Part shown: positions 58,130-64,000 of the stretch, piece by piece
How the letters are laid out: each line of letters starts with the position of its first letter
How positions within the stretch are numbered: position 1 is the first letter of the stretch
NCBI GenBank assembly: GCA_015066515.1
Contig: SVOH01000009.1
Span: 1 to 64,000 of the forward strand
Direction of reading: 5' to 3'
Length of the DNA stretch: 64,000 nt
Origin: Oscillospiraceae bacterium
GTDB lineage: Bacteria > Bacillota > Clostridia > Oscillospirales > Acutalibacteraceae
Made by a program: the position numbers and the translations under genes
The notes under the pieces: generated by a model
Told to the model about the DNA's origin: nothing
The model's input: the letters and a program-made list of their open reading frames with translations, nothing else
Databases searched by the model: none

Positions 58130-59119
58130 TTAAAACGTATTTTTCTTTGCAAATTCAATTAAGTCATCAACTGTGGTGTGCGCCATACCGACAACTGTAT
58201 CGGCAGCGCCATAGTAAATGGTAATTCTACCGGTATCAGCATCACACAGAGCAGACACAGGGAACACAACGTTTGGCACGTCACCCACACACTCATAAGC
58301 TTCACGAGGACTAAGTATGTATTTTTTTGAGCGGTAGAGTACTTTGGTTGGATCCTCAAGGTCTAATATAGCAATACCCGCATAGTAGCAAAGACCGTTA
58401 CAAGTCGATTTAACGCCGTGGTAGATAAGAAGCCAACCCTCGTCGGTTTCGATAGGGGTAGGACCTGAGCCTATCTTGCAAGATTGCCAGCCACCTTTTG
58501 GCCCCATAACAAAACGATGGTGTCCCCAAAATTCTAAATCTTTACTGACGCTACAATGAATACTACCAACCCTTGGGTTGCCGGGTGACATAGGGCGAGT
58601 AAGCATTGTATAGTAACCGTTTATCTTACGAGGAAAGAGTGAACCGTTACGGTTAAATGGCAAAAACGGATTTTCCATAAGATAGAATTTTTCAAAATCC
58701 TCGGTCCAAGCTAACCCTAACGCTTCTGCCCACTGACCGCTATATGCATTTCTGCACCAGATGATATAATACTTGCCTTCAAGCTCGCATATACGTGGGT
58801 CATAGCCATATTCATAACGCTGACCTTCAACCTCGTTTTCAAACTTGAGTGGCTCGTCATCAATATCCCAGTTGATACCGTCTTTACTTTTTCCCTTGTG
58901 AAGAAGCGGAAGCATATCGGTCTTATCGCAACGGAATACGCCACGGAACTCGCCCTTATATGCTATAACAGAACTATTGAAAAGGCTGTTTGCGTCTTCA
59001 ATGTCATCGCGAGTAAGAATTGGGTTAAGTGAGCTTCTCCAACAAACGTCTTTGCAATTTGAAGGTTTTTCTTCCCATGGAATGTTTGGTATAGATGTGC
59101 CGTTAAGTACCTTTGCCAT
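58130..59119 (-). CDS. GH130 mannoside phosphorylase-like protein (first copy)
   Basis: The 329-aa protein aligns without gaps at its start and end with the 57045 gene: MAKVLNGTSIPNIPWEEKPS, GVFRCDKTDMLP, D107 in YEYGYDPRI, NRNGSLFPRKI, GSGPTPIETDEGWLLIYHGV. It differs in the loop after the catalytic Asp (WCRNAYSGQWAEALG versus WCTGMANWDPTIG), so the pair may handle different mannosides. It is the first enzyme gene after the AraC regulator, with its own promoter at 59150-59178. Confidence 0.9.
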   Translation of the reverse strand: MAKVLNGTSIPNIPWEEKPSNCKDVCWRSSLNPILTRDDIEDANSLFNSSVIAYKGEFRGVFRCDKTDMLPLLHKGKSKDGINWDIDDEPLKFENEVEGQRYEYGYDPRICELEGKYYIIWCRNAYSGQWAEALGLAWTEDFEKFYLMENPFLPFNRNGSLFPRKINGYYTMLTRPMSPGNPRVGSIHCSVSKDLEFWGHHRFVMGPKGGWQSCKIGSGPTPIETDEGWLLIYHGVKSTCNGLCYYAGIAILDLEDPTKVLYRSKKYILSPREAYECVGDVPNVVFPVSALCDADTGRITIYYGAADTVVGMAHTTVDDLIEFAKKNTF

Positions 59120-59149
59120 AGAATCAACTCCTGATTATTATTTTAGTTA

Positions 59150-59178
59150 AATATATCACCAAGCCTAAAAAATAACAA
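59150..59178 (-). promoter_or_regulatory. SigA promoter of first GH130 gene
   Basis: TTGTTA (59173-59178), a 17-nt spacer ending TTGGTGA and TATATT (59150-59155). It lies between the AraC stop and the GH130 start. The TTGGTG before the -10 also occurs at the DUF6259 promoter. Confidence 0.65.
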
Positions 59179-59195
59179 GAAGTATTTAATTCACT

Positions 59196-60005
59196 TTAGG
59201 AATTATTTTTACTTTTTGCGTACTCTTTTGGTGTAATTCCATACTTTTCTTTAAAGCGACGGCTAAAATTACGCACGGTACCAAAACCGCTTTCAAGGCA
59301 AGCGTCAATTACCCTATTTCCATTTCTGAGTAGCTTTTTGGCATAGTCAAAACGCTTTTCCGCGAGATAATCGTTAAAGCACACACCGGTTCGTCGCTTG
59401 AATTCGCGGCTAAAATATGCCGGCGAAATATTAAACCTGTCTTTTATTACGTTAAGGGTAATTTCTTGTCTGAAATTTATATTTATATATCCTATCGCTT
59501 GCGAAACGCTGTCTGAAGCATACTTTTGTTCAAAGCTAAATGCCTTACCGCCAAAAAGGTCAAGAATAATTATTTCTATAACATTTTTAATTTGTAAAAT
59601 AGCGTAGTTACGGTTAGCTTTAAAAACCTTTACAAGATATTCTAAATCGGCAACCGTTTTCTCGCCTACACCCTTTACAATATCGGCATTAAGGAAGCCA
59701 AGTATTTGTGCAATTTCGGGTGACATATCTTTGGCAAAAAAATGCAGCGTTATGGTTTTTATATTTTGGGTTTCAAAGCCGTGAAAATCCATAGGGGTAA
59801 TAAACAGCAAATCACCCTTTTGTACAGAATATGACCTGTCGTTTATAAGATGGGTGCCGCTACCCTCGGTTATATATTCTATTTCATAAAAATCATGCTG
59901 ATGTACAGGATGATTTTGTTGCATAATGTTTTCATTAACCAAAAAATCTCCAATTTTTCTCCAATTGTTTTGATTATAGATTAAAGGAACTGTTTTCTTT
60001 TTCAT
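59196..60005 (-). CDS. AraC-family transcriptional regulator
   Basis: The 269-aa protein has an N-terminal cupin-like sensor domain (HPVHQHDFYEIEYITEG, then GDLLFITPMDFHGF) and a C-terminal double helix-turn-helix (about 165-265, NISPAYFSREFKRRTGVCFN and ESGFGTVRNFSRRFKEKYG). Such regulators sense sugars and activate nearby catabolic genes; the GH130/DUF6259/GH38 genes directly downstream are the likely targets. The start lies 3 nt after the DUF4097 stop with only a weak ribosome-binding site, so it may be translated partly by coupling with the PadR operon. No separate promoter was seen upstream. Confidence 0.9.
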   Translation of the reverse strand: MKKKTVPLIYNQNNWRKIGDFLVNENIMQQNHPVHQHDFYEIEYITEGSGTHLINDRSYSVQKGDLLFITPMDFHGFETQNIKTITLHFFAKDMSPEIAQILGFLNADIVKGVGEKTVADLEYLVKVFKANRNYAILQIKNVIEIIILDLFGGKAFSFEQKYASDSVSQAIGYININFRQEITLNVIKDRFNISPAYFSREFKRRTGVCFNDYLAEKRFDYAKKLLRNGNRVIDACLESGFGTVRNFSRRFKEKYGITPKEYAKSKNNS

Positions 60006-60008
60006 ATC

Positions 60009-60923
60009 TTACTTTACCGTTTCAATTTTTATAATTTCTATATCGCCCGTATCGGTTGTAATTTCACATTTACCGCCGTTCGTAGTTTTTGGGACATCAA
60101 TATCGCCAGTATCGGTTTTACATATAAACACTTTATCAGTAAGCAGAGTACCGCTTACGTCACCCGTGTCGGTCGTTATAAAAATCTCACCCGCATCACA
60201 CGCGACAAACCTTATATCACCCGTACTTCTTTTAATATTAAAGTCTTTTGCCGCTATAACGTCTGTTAGTTTTATATCGCCTGTATTGCCGTTTGATACT
60301 AAAGAATTGCAGTTTACATTAGTTAAATACGTTTCACCGGTATCGGTTTCAAGCGTTATGTTTTGTGCTGTGATATCTTGTATTTTAACATCGCCCGTAT
60401 CGGTGGTTATATCAAGCGTATCAAATACCTGTGACAGCAGTTGAATGTCGCCTGTATCGGTTTCGATATCTACGTTACCAAATGTAAAATCTTTTTGTAT
60501 TACTATATCACTTGTTGATGCCTCTATATTAAGTAAATCATAACTATCCTTTGGTAAGTGAATTGTTAGTGACGGCGACATAGTAAAAACACCAATATAA
60601 TCATACCATTTGCGGCTATCTTCTAACGAAATCATAAGAGTGCCATTTTCTACCGTGATTATGTGCCTTGTCTTTTCTGTATCAATAGAAACTATCATAC
60701 AGTCATTGTTTTCAGAACGCACAAACTCTATGTTAGAAGTGTCTACGTCAATTTTAATATTTGTAAAATCTTCGGCAAAAATGTGTTCGTTAGATATGTA
60801 TTTTTGCGTATTAAGATTATTAAAATCAAAACTCATTTCGGCAAGTGATACTGTGCTTATTAAAGCGCCCAAAACTATTAAAGAAACGGCTATAATTATC
60901 CATACTATTTTAGATTTTTTCAT
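60009..60923 (-). CDS. DUF4097 family beta-strand repeat membrane protein
   Basis: I use the ATG at 60923 with AGGGTGA upstream; an in-frame GTG at 60932 is inside that site. The 304-aa protein has an N-terminal membrane helix (about 5-28) and an extracytoplasmic repeat domain. Eight T-D-T-G-D-like turns, spaced about 18-20 residues, are the hallmark of DUF4097 and predict a solenoid of short beta-strands. It overlaps the DUF1700 gene by 14 nt. PadR-DUF1700-DUF4097 sets are common in Firmicutes, with a suspected envelope-stress role. Confidence 0.88.
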   Translation of the reverse strand: MKKSKIVWIIIAVSLIVLGALISTVSLAEMSFDFNNLNTQKYISNEHIFAEDFTNIKIDVDTSNIEFVRSENNDCMIVSIDTEKTRHIITVENGTLMISLEDSRKWYDYIGVFTMSPSLTIHLPKDSYDLLNIEASTSDIVIQKDFTFGNVDIETDTGDIQLLSQVFDTLDITTDTGDVKIQDITAQNITLETDTGETYLTNVNCNSLVSNGNTGDIKLTDVIAAKDFNIKRSTGDIRFVACDAGEIFITTDTGDVSGTLLTDKVFICKTDTGDIDVPKTTNGGKCEITTDTGDIEIIKIETVK

Positions 60924-61521
60924 TACTGTCACCCTTTCTTATAAAGCAGCTTTTTACGCAAAGCCATATTTTTTTACTTGTCCAAATAAGACCCTTAGCT
61001 ACCAAATTTGATACCATAAACATAAATATACCAAGTCCCAAACACAGTAATCCGGCTCCAAGCATAAATGCACCTACTGCACCCTTACCCAGACATATAA
61101 ATACTACTCCCGAAACCACACCGCCAACAGCAGATGCTACAAAAGCGGCGGCCACACTGTATAGGCTTATTATAACAGACCACAACGATACATAAACCGC
61201 AAACACAACAGCCATTACTGCAATAATAAGCGATAACCATATCGGTGAACCGAGAATAAGCAGCACAATTTCTAATGCACTGATTCGACGTTTTGGTTTT
61301 ATTTTTTGCCGCACAAGCTTTGTAATTGGAATGTCTGCTAAAATTTGTTTTGCAATCTCTTGAGGCTCGCCTATGGCGGCTACCGCCTCTTGCTCGCCTA
61401 AACCATCTTCTATCAAGTCGTCTATCATTTCGCTGTAAAAATCTAATGACTTTTGAATATCATCATCGGGCAGACCTACAAGCGCATTTTTAAGCGCATC
61501 TAAAAACTCGTGTTTGTTCAT
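60910..61521 (-). CDS. DUF1700 (HAAS) membrane protein
   Basis: The 203-aa protein has an N-terminal helical domain (MNKHEFLDALKNALVGLP, then DLIEDGLGEQEAVAAIGEP), the HAAS/DUF1700 signature, and about four membrane helices after residue 80. A GGGAGG site precedes the ATG. It overlaps PadR by 4 nt. HAAS domains are thought to act as signalling modules that pair with PadR-type regulators. Confidence 0.9.
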   Translation of the reverse strand: MNKHEFLDALKNALVGLPDDDIQKSLDFYSEMIDDLIEDGLGEQEAVAAIGEPQEIAKQILADIPITKLVRQKIKPKRRISALEIVLLILGSPIWLSLIIAVMAVVFAVYVSLWSVIISLYSVAAAFVASAVGGVVSGVVFICLGKGAVGAFMLGAGLLCLGLGIFMFMVSNLVAKGLIWTSKKIWLCVKSCFIRKGDSNEKI

Positions 61522-61832
61522 TTTTCTTCCTCCCTTGTCACAAAGTTATAGATACCGATTATCTCTTGCCACTCGCATTTAAAATCTTCTATTCGTTTTA
61601 AGCCTAATTCGGTTATATGGTAATATTTTCGCAGTCTGCCATTGTGCTCGGCAGTACGCACGGTAAGTAAATCGGCCGTTTCAAGTCGTCGTAAAATAGG
61701 ATAGAGCGTCGACTCTGAAATCTCGACAAAAGGCTTCATATCTTTTATAATCTGATACCCGTAAGAATCCTCTCCCTTTATGGCCGAAAGAACACAAATA
61801 TCTAATAGTCCACGTTTAAGTTGAATATCCAT
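61518..61832 (-). CDS. PadR-family transcriptional regulator
   Basis: I use the ATG at 61832 (AGGGAGG upstream); an in-frame ATG at 61883 lies inside the promoter. The 104-aa protein is a winged-helix regulator: MDIQLKRGLLDICVLSAIKG, SYGYQIIKDM, SESTLYPILRRLETADLLTV, GRLRKYYHITELG, and a short C-terminal dimerisation helix. It probably represses its own operon through the inverted repeat that overlaps the promoter. Confidence 0.93.
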   Translation of the reverse strand: MDIQLKRGLLDICVLSAIKGEDSYGYQIIKDMKPFVEISESTLYPILRRLETADLLTVRTAEHNGRLRKYYHITELGLKRIEDFKCEWQEIIGIYNFVTREEEK

Positions 61833-61849
61833 ACGATACCTCCCTTTGT

Positions 61850-61876
61850 ATAATACTATACAACGCATAGTATTAT
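61850..61876. promoter_or_regulatory. Candidate PadR operator
   Basis: A perfect inverted repeat with 10-bp arms, ATAATACTAT (61850-61859) and ATAGTATTAT (61867-61876), around a 7-nt centre. It covers the -10 and most of the spacer of the PadR promoter. Confidence 0.7.
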
Positions 61877-61883
61877 TTGTCAA
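61855..61883 (-). promoter_or_regulatory. SigA promoter of the PadR operon
   Basis: TTGACA (61878-61883), a 17-nt spacer and TATAGT (61855-61860). It overlaps the inverted repeat at 61850-61876. Confidence 0.85.
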
Positions 61884-61918
61884 GCGACATTTTTTTGCAC
61901 TTGTATTATATAGAAAAA

Positions 61919-61938
61919 GGCGCGGATTAATCCGCGCC
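61919..61938 (-). terminator. Terminator after serpin gene
   Basis: A perfect 20-nt palindrome: GC-rich 8-bp stem (GGCGCGGA) with a TTAA loop, followed on the minus strand by TTTTTCTATATAA. Confidence 0.9.
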
Positions 61939-61952
61939 CTACAGTATATTAT

Positions 61953-63212
61953 TTAGTTTTCTACACTCATAACCGTACCCATAAATATAGGCACATTGTT
62001 TTGGCAATCAATTATCACATAAACAAACGGTCGGTCAAGGTGGACTGTTTTTATTTCTTTATCCACATTAACAAGCGCTGTCTTTTTCTTTATTCTTGTT
62101 TCGGTTGCCGCTGCCGCTTTAGTGCCGTCTTCATTAACACCGATAAATGTTTTGTGAAGAACTTCGCCAATATAAAGGTGAGCTCCCGTTGCGTGACCTA
62201 ATTTTGATAAATCGGCTTTGTCTTCATCAAATGCCAACGGCATACCCATTTGTTTTAAATTCTCGTTTAGTGTTATTTCGTATTTATGTTCAAACTTTGG
62301 TATTGCCGCGTTTACTATAACATTGGGTTTACTCACAAGAAGATTGCTTATTTTTTCACCGTTAAGTAAATTCACATATTTAGAAATAGTAATATTTTCG
62401 TTTGGAAGCAGTGCCACAAAAGCATACTTGCAATCATAATAATACTTTGAAAAGCCTACTGTGTTTTCGTCTTCGTGATATAGGGTTTCTGTACTGTACA
62501 TAAACTTTACGTTCTGCGTTGTGCCGTCTTCTTGCGTAAACACACCCGATTTTACGTTGGCATCTTTATATTTTGTCGACCACTCCGCATCAAAGGTTAA
62601 CGCGTTTATCAAAAACATTACATCGTCATCTTCAATTTTTTCAACAATTTCAGGTATCATTTTTTCGGTTTTAAGGCTTGCCCATTTGTTTATATCGTTC
62701 AAGGTTGACTTTTTTGAAAAATCAGCCTCATAAATATTGGCATCGTAATAGTTTGCATTGGTTTGTAAAAAAACTTGATTAGCTTTAAAATCTTTTGCTT
62801 TGCTAAACCATATCGAATTTGCAAGATTTAATTTATATTTTTCGCCCTGCGGCAAAGCATTTTTATAACTGTACAAATATTCGTTTAAATCATTTATCGG
62901 CATACCCAAAACATCTTCCATTTCTGCAAGAGTGTCGCCATCTGCACCGTTTGCCGTCATTGCAAGGGAGTACATAACCGATAGGGGTGAAGTAAGCGTG
63001 TTTTTGCCACTTTGCTCGCACTCTTTAAAAAGGCGCACCGCAAAATCGATAGCAGCAATATTGCCGTTTTGAAGGTCGGTAATGGGCTTTGTTTTTTGAG
63101 CGGTTATATCTTTCATAAGATTTTGTGACTTTATATTGCCGCAACCAACAAGATTAAGACATAAGATAAAAATCAACAAAAACGATATAAGCATAAACAG
63201 TTTTTTCTTCAC
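61953..63212 (-). CDS. Serpin-family lipoprotein
   Basis: The 419-aa protein has a type II signal peptide with lipobox LVGC (Cys24) and then a full serpin fold: NTLTSPLSVMYSLAMTANGA, LNLANSIWFS, FLINALTFDAEW, and VHLDRPFVYVI near the C-terminus. The reactive-centre loop hinge is E361-D-G-T-K-A-A-A-A-T (P17 to P8), the pattern of inhibitory serpins. By spacing, P1 is about Lys377, which suggests inhibition of trypsin-like proteases. The start is GTG at 63212, after AAGGAGGAG; the overlapping ATG is out of frame. It would act on the outer cell surface against host or competitor proteases, as known for other gut bacterial serpins. Confidence 0.93.
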   Translation of the reverse strand: MKKKLFMLISFLLIFILCLNLVGCGNIKSQNLMKDITAQKTKPITDLQNGNIAAIDFAVRLFKECEQSGKNTLTSPLSVMYSLAMTANGADGDTLAEMEDVLGMPINDLNEYLYSYKNALPQGEKYKLNLANSIWFSKAKDFKANQVFLQTNANYYDANIYEADFSKKSTLNDINKWASLKTEKMIPEIVEKIEDDDVMFLINALTFDAEWSTKYKDANVKSGVFTQEDGTTQNVKFMYSTETLYHEDENTVGFSKYYYDCKYAFVALLPNENITISKYVNLLNGEKISNLLVSKPNVIVNAAIPKFEHKYEITLNENLKQMGMPLAFDEDKADLSKLGHATGAHLYIGEVLHKTFIGVNEDGTKAAAATETRIKKKTALVNVDKEIKTVHLDRPFVYVIIDCQNNVPIFMGTVMSVEN

Positions 63213-63234
63213 ATTATCTCCTCCTTACATTTGT

Positions 63235-63263
63235 ATTCTAATATAAATACACCTAAAAAGCAA
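63235..63263 (-). promoter_or_regulatory. SigA promoter of the serpin gene
   Basis: TTGCTT (63258-63263), a 17-nt spacer and TAGAAT (63235-63240). Confidence 0.65.
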
Positions 63264-63267
63264 GGAA

Positions 63268-63294
63268 AAACGGGAGACGCTATGTCTCCCGTTT
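63268..63294 (-). terminator. Terminator after GltS-like gene
   Basis: Arms AAACGGGAGAC (63268-63278) and GTCTCCCGTTT (63284-63294) with a 5-nt loop; TTTTTCC follows on the minus strand. It lies directly before the serpin promoter. Confidence 0.9.
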
Positions 63295-63321
63295 GAAAAA
63301 TGTTTATTTTTAAGATGTGTC

Positions 63322-64000
63322 TTACTCTGCCTCGTCTACCCATTCTTCAACAGTAGAATTTTTGTATTTCTTTTTAAGGATTCTTCTACGGAATATAAAT
63401 ATTGTATATACAAGCCATAACACAAAGAAAATTGCGCAAGCGATTATTGTGTGGGTTAGTGATTTTCCTGCAAAAGCAAGAAGCAGTAACAGTGGCGCAA
63501 TCATAACCATAGCCGGAAAATTAGAAAGGATATACAGGCTTGACGTTGGTGTGCGAAGACCGGGATCTACCTCTTTCATCAAAATCATACCGTTTGATGC
63601 AGTTCCTGTAAGTGTGCCAAAGCTCATTAAGAACATTTCGTGCTCAAAGCCCTTAAAGCATTCTTTAGAAGCCAGACGAATATATGCGTATGTAATTACA
63701 GCGCCTACTACACTTAAAATTATAACCGGTAAAATATAATTTTTTATATCGTTAATTTCAATAGCCGCAACACCCGCAACAATCATAAGGTCAAACATAA
63801 AGCCTGAAATACGATCCATCTGATAATTGTTGATATGCTCACGGTTCATCAGTTTACTTTTACGCAAGCTTTTTACAACAAGCTTAATAAGCATAGCCGC
63901 CAAAGATGCCCATAAGAAGTTAAAGCCCCAGGCAATTTTATTTGTAAAATCAGAAAGCGAACCCAGTAAATACATAAACCCAAACGAAAGCGCATACGCA
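63322..64000 (-). CDS. Sodium/glutamate symporter (GltS-like), C-terminal part
   Basis: The frame stays open through the right edge of the window, with AYALSFGF before the first internal Met, so the N-terminal half is missing. The 226 visible residues have five or six membrane helices. They match the C-terminal half of GltS carriers: DRISGFMFDLMIVAGVAAIE, HEMFLMSFGTLTGTASNG (re-entrant-loop motif) and DPGLRTPTSSLYIL. It imports glutamate or a related dicarboxylate with sodium. The C-terminus is extended by a basic, then acidic tail. A terminator follows at 63268-63294. Confidence 0.82.
   Translation of the reverse strand, partial: AYALSFGFMYLLGSLSDFTNKIAWGFNFLWASLAAMLIKLVVKSLRKSKLMNREHINNYQMDRISGFMFDLMIVAGVAAIEINDIKNYILPVIILSVVGAVITYAYIRLASKECFKGFEHEMFLMSFGTLTGTASNGMILMKEVDPGLRTPTSSLYILSNFPAMVMIAPLLLLLAFAGKSLTHTIIACAIFFVLWLVYTIFIFRRRILKKKYKNSTVEEWVDEAE

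Noticed and set aside
60009-60923. Tandem DNA repeat in the DUF4097 gene
   Set aside because: The repeated TDTGD turns are a feature of the protein family; the DNA copies are too diverged to be an independent repeat.

Overview
The window looks like chromosome from a low-to-mid-GC, Gram-positive gut Firmicute of class Clostridia, probably near Oscillospirales; this is inferred from gene content, not from a marker gene. The signs are lipobox lipoproteins, sortase-like C-terminal anchors, SigA-type promoters, type III glutamine synthetase, PadR/DUF1700/DUF4097 genes, a bacterial serpin and many host- or plant-glycan enzymes. Nearly everything is on the minus strand; the one plus-strand operon is 25832-30949. 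No rRNA, tRNA, CRISPR array, transposase or phage gene was seen.

Layout by coordinate (minus-strand genes read right to left). 1-7678: two very large secreted GLUG/beta-helix-like proteins with a 41-aa acidic ORF between them. 7894-10384: an ECF sigma factor overlapping a membrane-anchored beta-propeller protein. 10476-12566: glnN with a near-perfect SigA promoter. 12658-13263: a divergent LCP-like protein. 13304-25216 (cassette A) and 31010-43192 (cassette B): two copies of one four-gene operon, in the order GLUG protein with CxxC arrays, solute-binding lipoprotein, larger GLUG protein with InlB-type repeat and carbohydrate-binding-like domain, GH16-like lipoprotein. Between them, on the opposite strand, is an ABC-2 transporter operon of the GldA/GldF/GldG/DUF4340 type. 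43530-48900: amidohydrolase, MFS transporter, histidine phosphatase and GH95-like enzyme. 48998-49228: a small conserved-looking protein. 49284-51658: a three-gene restriction-modification system. 51758-59119: a mannoside locus (two GH130, one DUF6259, one GH38), with an AraC regulator at 59196-60005. 60009-61832: PadR, DUF1700 and DUF4097 genes. 61953-63212: serpin lipoprotein. 63322-64000: C-terminal part of a GltS-like glutamate symporter.

How the genes may work together: the duplicated cassettes would place two large repeat proteins, a sugar-binding-type lipoprotein and a GH16-like lipoprotein on the cell surface, which suggests glycan capture or adhesion. No importer permease or importer ATPase accompanies the binding proteins. 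The cytosolic enzymes further along (GH38, two GH130, GH95, DUF6259) would process imported mannose- and fucose/galactose-containing oligosaccharides. The duplicated cassette is the best candidate for an undescribed system.

Readings are by eye. Family names rest on recognised motifs, no database was searched, and identity between paralogues was not calculated.
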